Source: Martinezella calliandrae | GTDB taxonomy: Bacteria; Pseudomonadota; Alphaproteobacteria; Rhizobiales; Rhizobiaceae | Reading direction: 5' to 3' | DNA: 32,924 nt | NCBI RefSeq assembly: GCF_030272695.1 | Contig: NZ_JARFYN010000070.1 | Location: 1 to 32,924 of the forward strand | Shown here: positions 9,032 through 15,724 of the stretch, piece after piece | Layout: each line of letters begins with the position of its first letter | Position numbering within the stretch: the first letter of the stretch is position 1 | Program-made: the position numbers and the translations under genes | The notes under the pieces: model-generated | Seen by the model: only the letters and a program-made list of their open reading frames with translations | Told to the model about the DNA's origin: nothing | The model's database searches: none

Positions 9032-10657
9032 CTAAAGCGATGCGCGGGCGCTACCAAGCTGAAACGTCAACTGCGCGGCGGCGTCAGCCGTTCGATCCAG
9101 GACCGTCATTGCCTGTGAGATCAAGCCATTGAGCGCATCGGCGCTTTCACAAGCCTGCACGATCAATGGTGCACTCAAGCATATCCTCAAGGCGCTCGCC
9201 GGCATGTCGCCGAAATCGGCGCAGCGAACCGGCTGACCGAGACGGACAGGCGTAAGGTCGCCGTGCTCGACGGCGAGGCTCTTGTAGACTGCGGCAGTCT
9301 CGGTCGCCGTCAGCAGCCCTCCCTGACGGGGGTTGCAGAGATAGAATGAAAAGATTGACGGTATCTCGTCCCAGCATGCGGCGTCCGATCCGTCCCACAA
9401 AGGCTTGCGATCTATCGGCCGACCGTCAAGGAGTTTAAAGGCGCTGTCTTGCTCAAGCCGCTCCCCCACCGCATCGGAAAAGGCAGATAGTACCGCGATC
9501 ACCTTTTCCTCCGGCGCGCCGACGAAGCGTTCAAGTTCGAACAGAGCCGCCGTCCATCGCAGCAAAAGGCCGAAATTGGCGCGATGCGGCAGCACATCCC
9601 GGGCCATCCATCCCTCCGGCCAATCCGCTTGCGCGCAGTAGTCGGCAAGCGCCGCCGGCAAAGGCCGCCGCTTCAGGCGATCCGACATCCGAGGCGAGCA
9701 GAACAGCGCCCCGCTGAAAATCGGACCGGCGAGGAATTTGGAACCAGTGACGGCCACCAGGAAATCATGCGCTAGATAAGCACGGATCGTTGCCGCGGAA
9801 ACGCGAAACTGGCAGGCGTCGATCATGATATCGAGCATGGTGGCGAAGCGCGCCTTCAGACGGAAGACCGTTTCGAGACCCGGCGCCAACAAGCTGGTTT
9901 TGGAAACATCCGTGACGACCAGGAGGCATCGCAGGCCGGCGGCACGCGCAAGTTCGATCAATCCCCTCAGTTCGAACTCGATCTCTTCATCGCTACGTAG
10001 CGTACCGTCCGCATTGCGCATGGCGACCGTGGTATTTCGCGTGGCATGTCCGGGGCTCAGTTCCTCACCCTTGGCGACGGCGCGATCGTTGCCGACGCGG
10101 CTCATGAAGTGACGCCCGGACGCCGCGGCCATCACCCCGCTCCCGGTCTCGTTGCCCAGGAGCGTTATGGTCATCAAGGTCTGATCATCTTGGCGCGCAA
10201 GAAGCGTCGCCGCGAAAAGGTGGATATCGGTGCCGGACGTCGCCATGATGACATCCACCGGAAAGGACCCTGGTCCCCGATCGAGGCCCAGCAGACGCAG
10301 GAGTTCGGTCCGCGTGCGTGCGATCTCCCGCGCATAGATGTCGGCGGCCGGGCGGGTTTCCATTTCTCGCAAAAGATCCGCGTAGTAGGCGCTGACCGCC
10401 GCGAAAGCCGATGCGGAAATCGTCGATGCCGTCGAGGAACCGAAAGCCAAGTCCTGCGGCCGCGGCGATGGCCCGTAACCGTACATATTGAGGCCCGTCG
10501 CCGGATCACACGTCAATCTCTCGTCTCCGCCGGAGATCAGGCAATCGAGTAGCGCGTCCCAGCCTTTGCCGGATTGCTCCAAGGCCCTCCCTGCCGACTG
10601 AGCCGCTTTGTCGCTCAAGGAAGAGCCCGGCGTGCGCTCGTCAAAGGTCTTCAGCAT
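9032..10657 (-). CDS. Unrecognised PLP-dependent fold-type-I enzyme (class V aminotransferase-like)
   Basis: I do not recognise this protein as a named family. It has 541 residues from the ATG at 10657 (AGAGAGG eleven bases upstream); a GTG start ten codons earlier is possible. What can be seen is a PLP fold: a phosphate-cup-like MATSGTDIHLF (138-148), an Asp-Ala-x-Gln motif MIDACQF (278-284, the Asp that would contact the pyridine nitrogen), and VTGSKFLAGPIFSGALF (303-319). In the last, K307 is the likely Schiff-base lysine, in the same order and spacing as in class V aminotransferases and cysteine desulfurases. The N-terminal ~70 residues contain GLNMYGYGPSPRPQDLAFGS, an unusual substrate-side segment. 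It stands alone on the minus strand, downstream of the anti-SD RNA. The reaction and substrate are unknown; a lyase, desulfurase or decarboxylase are all possible. Confidence 0.7.
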   Translation of the reverse strand: MLKTFDERTPGSSLSDKAAQSAGRALEQSGKGWDALLDCLISGGDERLTCDPATGLNMYGYGPSPRPQDLAFGSSTASTISASAFAAVSAYYADLLREMETRPAADIYAREIARTRTELLRLLGLDRGPGSFPVDVIMATSGTDIHLFAATLLARQDDQTLMTITLLGNETGSGVMAAASGRHFMSRVGNDRAVAKGEELSPGHATRNTTVAMRNADGTLRSDEEIEFELRGLIELARAAGLRCLLVVTDVSKTSLLAPGLETVFRLKARFATMLDIMIDACQFRVSAATIRAYLAHDFLVAVTGSKFLAGPIFSGALFCSPRMSDRLKRRPLPAALADYCAQADWPEGWMARDVLPHRANFGLLLRWTAALFELERFVGAPEEKVIAVLSAFSDAVGERLEQDSAFKLLDGRPIDRKPLWDGSDAACWDEIPSIFSFYLCNPRQGGLLTATETAAVYKSLAVEHGDLTPVRLGQPVRCADFGDMPASALRICLSAPLIVQACESADALNGLISQAMTVLDRTADAAAQLTFQLGSARASL

Positions 10658-10824
10658 GCAGGCGCATTCCTCTCTCTCATAGTCCACCTAACCCGCGGGA
10701 TGGTTTCGGGCATGGAATATTAGGACAGACAAGATGGAGCGAAGCTGACTTGCCGATTGGGCCTGGCAACGCCATGGCGGCACCGCCAATCGATTAATCG
10801 AGTTCTCTGACACTTCCGAAGCTC

Positions 10825-10866
10825 AAAACGAAAAAGCCTGCCGCGGGAGGAGGTGCGGCAGGCTTT
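10825..10866 (-). terminator. Rho-independent terminator of the anti-SD RNA
   Basis: A 12-bp perfect stem AAAGCCTGCCGC / GCGGCAGGCTTT (10866-10855 with 10844-10833), ten-base loop, followed on the minus strand by TTTTT-CG-TTTT. The loop doubles as the fourth anti-SD motif, so the terminator is part of the functional RNA. Confidence 0.88.
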
Positions 10867-10985
10867 CGTAAAGAACCGAACGGCAGCTGGGAGGAGGAGT
10901 GCTGCCATTCCCGCAGACGACCTTGGGAGGAGGATAAGGACGCCTGCATCACGAAGGGATGCGGGAGGAGTGCACCGCTTCGATA
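10825..10985 (-). ncRNA. NfeR1/alpha-r14-like small RNA with four anti-Shine-Dalgarno loops
   Basis: Read on the minus strand this stretch folds into a chain of four hairpins. Each carries a C/U-rich loop complementary to ribosome binding sites: loop ACTCCTCCC (10971-10963, 5-bp stem), loop ATCCTCCTCCC (10935-10925, 4-bp stem CCTT/AAGG), loop ACTCCTCCTCCCA (10900-10888, stem GGCAGC/GCTGCC), and loop ACCTCCTCCC (10854-10845) on a 12-bp terminator stem. A -10-like TATGAT at 10997-10992 predicts a start near 10985 and a length of about 160 nt; no good -35 was found. The rhizobial NfeR1 (alpha-r14) RNA is known for repeated unpaired anti-SD motifs that repress many transporter and metabolic mRNAs; three copies are described in Sinorhizobium. 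Family assignment is by motif and architecture only. The first loop competes with an alternative hairpin GCATC/GATGC. Confidence 0.8.
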
Positions 10986-11115
10986 ACCACCATCATATCG
11001 AAAACTTGCTCAGTTCATAGGCATTTATTTGCAGGGCAGGCATGCGTTATGCGAAATGCGGGAGGCTTTTTCGGCCTTGCCTTATCCTGGACCACCGAGA
11101 CCGCCAATCCGGGAC

Positions 11116-11154
11116 GCAAAAATAAAAGCGCCCGCTCGAAAGGAAGCAGGCGCT
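11116..11154 (-). terminator. Terminator after the DUF1127 gene
   Basis: On the minus strand AGCGCCTGCT and AGCGGGCGCT pair (10 bp with one mismatch) around the loop TCCTTTCG, followed by TTTTATTTTTG. It lies 35 bases after the DUF1127 stop and about 130 bases before the predicted start of the anti-SD RNA. The RNA is therefore either separately transcribed or reached by read-through. Confidence 0.75.
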
Positions 11155-11188
11155 GGAAAAAAGTCGAAATTTGAGGCGTCGTAGGCTG

Positions 11189-11335
11189 TTAACGAGCAAT
11201 CGCCCCGCGGGCTACATTGTGGATATCGGCGCGAGCGATACCAAGGTCATGCAGTTCACGGGTAGACATACGGCCCAGTTCAGCGACCGTTTGACGGTAC
11301 TTGCGCCAGTTGTTGAATGAGCGTGCGATGTTCAT
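11189..11335 (-). CDS. DUF1127 (YjiS-like) arginine-rich small protein, 48 residues
   Basis: The ATG at 11335 follows AAGGGGATC, a good ribosome site; the product begins MNIARSFNNWRKYRQTVAEL and ends in RGAIAR. The stretch NWRKYRQTVAEL, the following LGRMSTRELHDLGI and IARADI are the hallmark of DUF1127 proteins. Small DUF1127 proteins of Agrobacterium affect phosphate and carbon metabolism, and the Rhodobacter member CcaF1 binds RNA and is co-transcribed with a cluster of CU-rich-loop small RNAs. Here too an RNA with CU-rich loops lies downstream on the same strand. The residues seen are certain; the role is inferred. Confidence 0.93.
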   Translation of the reverse strand: MNIARSFNNWRKYRQTVAELGRMSTRELHDLGIARADIHNVARGAIAR

Positions 11336-11542
11336 GATGATCCCCTTTCCTCGGGCATTCGAAGCCGAGCTGCCGTCCGTGGCGCTCCATTCGATGACAT
11401 CGATATAATATGCGGCCTCGATTGTTGCAGAGCCAAGGCTTCACTGCACCCATGCGCCCACTGCATGGGTCGACGCCCCTGGCCCAAATTCGGGCTAAAT
11501 GGACATGGTATTTTTCACGGCGTAGATTTATTTCGATCGTTG

Positions 11543-12691
11543 ATGAACAGGATGGCGAGCGGAATGCTCCGGGATATGCTAAATCGCCAGTTGTACCAGC
11601 GTCTCGTGGCGGAGGCGAATGAGCTTTTTACCCTTGGCCCGCGAATGGTCGACGAGCTCGAATGCGTCGCCTCCGTGCTCCTCGCAATCGTCTTCGGCCA
11701 TCTCGCAGACGTGCAGAACATCTCCTGGGCCGCGTTCTCCGGCTATATGGTCATGCGCGGCCACATCTCGGAAAGCCTGCTGCGCGGGATGCTGCGCATC
11801 ATCGGCACGATTGCCGGCGCGCTGCTGGCGCTCATCATGACCCCGCTGGTCTGGACTAGCCCGACAGCCTCGGCAGCATCTCTGGCGCTGGTCGGTGGTG
11901 CCACACTCTATGGCGCTCTCACCAGCAAGCGCAGCTATGCCTGGTTGTTCGTCGGTTTGACCTTTGCCATGGTCCTGTTGGACAAGCTCGAACACCCAGA
12001 TCTCGTCGTAACCGCCTTCGTCTCAACACGCATACGGGAGACTGTCGCCGGCACCCTCGCCTGCGTCCTGGTCAGCATGGTTTCGACCTACACGCTTCGG
12101 CGGCGCTGGCCGGGCCCGCCGCGTCCGCCGACGCCTCGTTTCGGCTGGAACCCGGAAGTCGCCCGCCACGCCAGCCAGGCTGCCGTCGCCCTCGCCGTGC
12201 TCCCCTTTCTCAGAGAGGTGTTTCAGATCCCGGAGCTGACGCAAGGCGCCGTCACCATAATGGCGCTGATGCTCATCCCGTTAAGCGGCATCGGCAAGAG
12301 CGGCCTCGTTCCGGTGAGCCGCCGGATCGTGCTGCGAGTGGCCGGATGCGTCTGCGGCGCAGCCCTCGCTGCGGTGTTCCTCTTCCTGGCGCATATCTCG
12401 GCGCAGGCCGCCGCACCGGTGCTGATCCTCGGGACGATGCTGGGCGTGATGTTCGGCCGGCATATCGAGAACGGAAAGAGCTTCATCGCCTATGGGGGGA
12501 CCCAGTTTACCCTGGCAATTCTGGTGACCCTGGTGCCCGACAGCTATGTGCATGCGGAGATCGACCCCGGCGTCGCACGGCTCATCGGGATATTGGTGGG
12601 CATCCTCCTTTTGGTGCCCGTGCTCGTCGGATGGCATCTGGTCGCGGGAGCGATGGATGAGCGCCCCTCTGATCGCTCACCTCAGGGCTGA
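11543..12691 (+). CDS. FUSC-family membrane protein (aromatic-acid-exporter-like)
   Basis: About 382 residues, inner membrane. The N-terminus (LYQRLVAEANELFTLGPRMV) leads into a first hydrophobic bundle (about 30-165) with WAAFSGYMVMRGHISESLLRGMLRIIGTIAGALLA, the FUSC signature of a short helix followed by Gly/Ala-rich helices. A basic linker RRRWPGPPRPPTPRFGW separates it from a second bundle (about 190-370). Relatives include p-hydroxybenzoate efflux AaeB and fusaric-acid resistance proteins, but this is shorter. The frame is open from 11465; I prefer the ATG at 11543, with 11552 and 11564 possible, because none has a strong ribosome site. It stands alone; substrate unknown. Confidence 0.8.
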   Translation: MNRMASGMLRDMLNRQLYQRLVAEANELFTLGPRMVDELECVASVLLAIVFGHLADVQNISWAAFSGYMVMRGHISESLLRGMLRIIGTIAGALLALIMTPLVWTSPTASAASLALVGGATLYGALTSKRSYAWLFVGLTFAMVLLDKLEHPDLVVTAFVSTRIRETVAGTLACVLVSMVSTYTLRRRWPGPPRPPTPRFGWNPEVARHASQAAVALAVLPFLREVFQIPELTQGAVTIMALMLIPLSGIGKSGLVPVSRRIVLRVAGCVCGAALAAVFLFLAHISAQAAAPVLILGTMLGVMFGRHIENGKSFIAYGGTQFTLAILVTLVPDSYVHAEIDPGVARLIGILVGILLLVPVLVGWHLVAGAMDERPSDRSPQG

Positions 12692-12914
12692 TTTCAAGTT
12701 TGCCCTTAAGCGGCCCAAAGGCTTTGAGCCCGATCCCACCCTTGAAGACAGGAGCCTGCGGATACCTCGTCAACAGGACAAGGTCGGTATCGACACCCGC
12801 ACGCGACTCATAGTCCTGCGCATCCAAAAGGAGGCTTTCTCCCTCGGTAAGCTCAAACCGGGGCCACGGATGCCCCGCCAACGCCCGTTCGAAATCTGAG
12901 AAAACGCACACCAC
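12582..12914 (-). CDS. Possible small hypothetical protein downstream of the XRE regulator
   Basis: 110 residues from a GTG at 12914, eight bases after the XRE stop. Residues 1-70 have a balanced, protein-like composition (SDFERALAGHPWPRFEL, LLLDAQDYESRAGVDTD), but the last 36 codons run antisense through the end of the FUSC gene. Not recognised. If real it would be co-transcribed with the XRE gene, perhaps as its partner. No ribosome site of note. Low confidence. Confidence 0.35.
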   Translation of the reverse strand: MVCVFSDFERALAGHPWPRFELTEGESLLLDAQDYESRAGVDTDLVLLTRYPQAPVFKGGIGLKAFGPLKGKLEISPEVSDQRGAHPSLPRPDAIRRARAPKGGCPPISR

Positions 12915-12921
12915 TCGAAGC

Positions 12922-13170
12922 TCACTCCGTCGACGAAGTTTTCTTCAAGCGAACCCCGACGCCGCCGCCGCCGTTTTCCGGAATGAACTCCACCCCCGCT
13001 GCCTCAAGAGACAGTTTTAACGCTTGCGCAATCGAAAGCGACGGCTGTTTGTCCCCTCGCTCCAGTTGGACGATGGTTCGTAAACTGACCCGTGAAATGT
13101 CAGCGAGATCTTGCTGAGTCAGATTGAGCAGCCCGCGAGCGGCCCGAACCTGAGAGGGAAAGTTCTTCAT
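12922..13170 (-). CDS. XRE/Cro-type helix-turn-helix regulator, 82 residues
   Basis: Compact DNA-binding protein: VRAARGLLNLTQQDLADISRVSLRTIVQLERGDKQPSL is a classic HTH-3 domain (residues 8-45), with Q20 and the SLRTIVQLE recognition helix. The tail VEFIPENGGGGVGVRLKK is common in small rhizobial XRE proteins. The ATG at 13170 follows GGAG. It is divergent from the hypothetical gene at 13293, and two 10-bp palindromes lie between them, suggesting autoregulation. Target genes unknown. Confidence 0.88.
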   Translation of the reverse strand: MKNFPSQVRAARGLLNLTQQDLADISRVSLRTIVQLERGDKQPSLSIAQALKLSLEAAGVEFIPENGGGGVGVRLKKTSSTE

Positions 13171-13188
13171 TCAACTCCGATAAAAATG

Positions 13189-13216
13189 TTTGCGCAAAAA
13201 ACGCAGATATGCATAT
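13189..13216. promoter_or_regulatory. Pair of palindromes in the XRE/hypothetical divergent promoter region
   Basis: TTTGCGCAAA (13189-13198) and ATATGCATAT (13207-13216) are both perfect 10-bp palindromes, their centres 18 bp apart, in an AT-rich patch just upstream of the XRE gene. They are candidates for operator sites; sequence alone does not prove binding. Confidence 0.4.
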
Positions 13217-13292
13217 TATGTGAAATCGACCGGATAAGCGCTTTGAACACCTGCCCGGCCTGACCACAACCAAGCTGTACGGAGCTCAGATC

Positions 13293-13988
13293 ATGGCCGA
13301 TTCTGACAATAACACGACTTTGTCTTTCGTCACCCGCAGGAAGATGCCGGCTGGTACGGCCATCGCAATGGGAGCATGGGGCACCAACGCCTTCGCCAGC
13401 GACAAGATTTTGGGAGAAGCATTCTCCGATCCGGTCCTGACGCTCTGGCATCAATGGCAGGATGCTCACCGCCTGACAGAAAGCCTTTGCCGCCAGCAGC
13501 AAGGCCTCGAACGGCAACTCGCAGAAACCGTTGGCTTTCCTTGTGCAATAGTCCGGTTATCCGACGGCGAACGCGTGGCTGCATATTCCCCCGAGGCTAT
13601 CCATGATGTGCTCCATCTCGCTCCTGAGGAGGCAGCAGCTTGCGCCAAAGCTGAAGCCGAGTTCGCGGCTCATAAGTTACGATGGGATAGGGCCGATCAA
13701 GAAATTGGCTACTCAGCCACTGTACAGGCTGAGCGGGAAGCCGATGAACGAGCCTTAGACCTGCTCTCCGCCATGGCCGCCACGTCCGCGACGTCACCGG
13801 CTGGCGTAGCGGCCAAGCTCGACGCCGTGCTGCGCGAAGGCAATATCTGGGAAGACGGCTCCGAATTTCCCTGGCCCCTAATCCGCTCGGTACTTGATGA
13901 CCTCGCACGTTTAGGGCGGCATGGAGCCGATGGGTGTTGTTGCGGCGGTTCAAAACACGGACTGGATGCTTGCGATGGAAGCCAGTGA
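13293..13988 (+). CDS. Hypothetical protein, C-terminus altered by a transposase remnant
   Basis: 231 residues, not recognised. GGAGC lies ten bases before the ATG. The N-terminus (residues 11-35) has RRKMPAGTAIAMGAWG; the middle is Ala/Glu-rich and helical with no membrane segment, and it closes with EFPWPLIRSVLDDLARLGRH. After that (from about 13922) the reading frame runs antisense through a broken transposase gene, giving a Gly/Cys-rich tail GADGCCCGGSKHGLDACDGS unlike the rest. The natural C-terminus was probably at or near LGRH and the tail is an insertion scar. It is divergent from the XRE gene. Confidence 0.6.
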   Translation: MADSDNNTTLSFVTRRKMPAGTAIAMGAWGTNAFASDKILGEAFSDPVLTLWHQWQDAHRLTESLCRQQQGLERQLAETVGFPCAIVRLSDGERVAAYSPEAIHDVLHLAPEEAAACAKAEAEFAAHKLRWDRADQEIGYSATVQAEREADERALDLLSAMAATSATSPAGVAAKLDAVLREGNIWEDGSEFPWPLIRSVLDDLARLGRHGADGCCCGGSKHGLDACDGSQ

Positions 13989-14085
13989 CCACCACGAACT
14001 CGTCCAGGATCAGGCGCTTGTCGTCCGGACGCGCCAATCCATACCGCTCGACGATAGCCTCTGTCAGTTCCTAACGTGTCGCCAT
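13926..14085 (-). pseudogene. N-terminal remnant of a DDE (integrase-core type) transposase
   Basis: On the minus strand from ATG 14085 the reading is MATR-stop-ELTEAIVERYGLARPD and then KRLILDEFVVVTGFHRKHPV. This matches the N-terminal helix-turn-helix region of transposases of the type RILDEF.A.TGYHRKHA.R.L, from memory of the family. A TAG replaces the fifth codon and the similarity ends after about 50 codons, so no catalytic domain remains. The insertion end may lie near 14149 (GGTAACATTTTGC), but no matching inverted end was found. It sits just left of the catabolic cluster and may mark an old insertion or recombination point. Confidence 0.72.
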
Positions 14086-14648
14086 GCTGATGCGCCCTGC
14101 CATCCATCCCCCGAACCGGAAGGGCGATCGAAGGATCAATACTATCGGTAACATTTTGCTTGAGGCAATGCGGGGGGTCAATTCCTCGATTCGCTTGACA
14201 ACGAGCGTCAATCCGTCGGTCGAATTAGTTGCAGGGCTTCGTGAAAGCCGGTTTCGTACCGAGTTTTGCACTCTTCCACAAAACGCAGAAACGCCTGCGT
14301 GTGCTGCTGTGGCACTCCGTGGTTGCAAGGGCCTGATACTATGGAGACTTGTAATTTCTCCGCCTCACGCCGGTGTACCGCGACAATTCCGCAACCGTTC
14401 CCGCCAATACGCTATAGCGGTCGATATGCCGCCGCGTCCAAAGATCCACTCGGCCAAAATACCTTGGCCGACAGCTCTGAGATCCTAGGCATTCTTGGGC
14501 GTCGGCCGGTCAGACGCTGGTGGGTAGAGAGAGTTTGCGGATCGCGTAGTATTGCTGCCGCCAATATTGCCGGACCGGCGGCGCGCGGCCGTCGCGGAGC
14601 CTTATCCTTCGCGAGCGGTGCCACGCAGGGTTCTTCGCCCTACGAAGA
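14086..14648. other. About 560 bp without a convincing gene
   Basis: Open frames here are short, Arg/Ser-rich and without ribosome sites or recognisable motifs on either strand. The left end probably still belongs to the insertion-sequence remnant. No tRNA, repeat array or terminator stood out. The region separates the scarred strip from the TetR gene. Confidence 0.5.
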
Positions 14649-15317
14649 TCAGCGGCCGCCCACGGATGTCTGTTGCGCGAAGGCGTCGGCGTTGCGTCCC
14701 GCCTCGTCGGTCCGCGCCGCCGCGTCGTCCGGCGCACATCCAATAGCACGCAAAACAGCGCGCACGATGTCCGGCACGGCGGTCGCATCGATCCTGCCCG
14801 CGCTGAAAAGCCACGAAGCCTGCTCGACAAGCGCGACGACAATACGGATGGCGAGGTCAACAGACCCAACCGCCAGCAGGCCGGCCGATTGGGCATCGGC
14901 CAGGTCCTCCCGCAGGCGAGCCTGCACTGCCTGGGCGACGTCCGGTAGCATAACGGCTGCGCGGGCGGCGAGACGTGCCTGCGGCGGCGCGGCGGCCAGG
15001 TCGCGGAGCAAGATGGTCACGGCCGTGGCCATGCGGGTCAGCGGATCTTCTACGGCTAGCCGGGCGGGTTCAAAACGCTCGCTCAATTCCGCGATAAGCG
15101 CGTCGCCCAGTTCCGCCTCCAGAGCCTGAAGGTCCCGGAAGTGCAGATAAAAGGTTCCCTTCGCCACCCCTGCGGCTTGGGTCACAGCCTCAACTGTCGC
15201 GGCCGCTGTGTCCGGGTTGGCATAGCAAGCGCGCGCGGCTTCAAGAATCGCCGCACGCGTGCGGGCACGCTTCGCCTCACCGATTGCTGCCCGACGCTCA
15301 AGGCTGACTCGTGCCAT
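14649..15317 (-). CDS. TetR/AcrR-family transcriptional regulator
   Basis: 222 residues from the ATG at 15317 (GAGG seven bases upstream; a GTG one codon earlier is equally possible). The N-terminal helix-turn-helix runs from RTRAAILEAARACYA through TVEAVTQAAGVAKGTFYLHFRD (about residues 20-62), the canonical TetR pattern ending in FYxHF. The ligand-binding part is Ala/Leu-rich. It is divergent from the molybdoenzyme operon with about 300 bp between, so it is the obvious candidate regulator of the catabolic genes, most likely a repressor released by the substrate or its CoA ester. That role is inferred from position only. Confidence 0.9.
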   Translation of the reverse strand: MARVSLERRAAIGEAKRARTRAAILEAARACYANPDTAAATVEAVTQAAGVAKGTFYLHFRDLQALEAELGDALIAELSERFEPARLAVEDPLTRMATAVTILLRDLAAAPPQARLAARAAVMLPDVAQAVQARLREDLADAQSAGLLAVGSVDLAIRIVVALVEQASWLFSAGRIDATAVPDIVRAVLRAIGCAPDDAAARTDEAGRNADAFAQQTSVGGR

Positions 15318-15549
15318 CACTGTTCCTCAGTCAGTGCGTCAGCCTCGCCCGCCCCCCAGATCGGTCTGGTCAGCGGAAGGCGGCCTCGGCAGCATTTCTC
15401 TCCGAGTCTCCTATCGAATCGGGAAGCTTTGGAGATTCTAGGGGCGCAGGTCGTGCCGTCAATGCTTCGTCCGCGCACGCAATCCAGTCTCACCGGCCAC
15501 TTTGACCAAACACCGGTGGATGGCCTTTCCGCCTTTCTCAAATTTCGAA

Positions 15550-15579
15550 TTGACTTTATGGTCATTCTGAACCTATAGT
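15550..15579 (+). promoter_or_regulatory. Sigma70-type promoter with overlapping inverted repeat, upstream of the catabolic operon
   Basis: TTGACT (15550-15555), a 17- or 18-base spacer, then CTATAG/TATAGT (15573-15579). The -35 box is embedded in TGAC-TTTATG-GTCA (15551-15564), a short inverted repeat well placed for a repressor such as the divergent TetR. Predicted start near 15586; the first ribosome site (GGAGGAG) follows about 15 bases later. Confidence 0.6.
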
Positions 15580-15614
15580 CCATATTGAGAGATGGCTTGG
15601 AGGAGAACCATCGA

Positions 15615-15710
15615 ATGAAGCTGCCAGCCTTGCGTGATGTCGCGATCGGGTCGCTTTTTCCCGACCTCCAAGTCGAACATTCAGACTTGCGGACCGCCAC
15701 GACATGTTAG
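15615..15710 (+). CDS. Possible 31-residue leader peptide before the molybdoenzyme gene
   Basis: ATG at 15615 with GGAGGAG nine bases upstream, the best ribosome site in the leader. The frame begins MKLPALRDVAIGSLFP and stops with TAG at 15708-15710, fifteen bases before the likely start of the large subunit at 15725, which itself has a poor ribosome site. This fits translational coupling. The peptide has no run of one amino acid and is not recognised. It could also be the remains of an older N-terminus. Confidence 0.45.
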   Translation: MKLPALRDVAIGSLFPDLQVEHSDLRTATTC

Positions 15711-15724
15711 CCATGAGACCTAGA

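Noticed and set aside
11015..11020. CTATGA as -35 box of the anti-SD RNA
   Set aside because: Spacing to TATGAT is right (17) but the match to a -35 consensus is poor, so I did not list it as a promoter.
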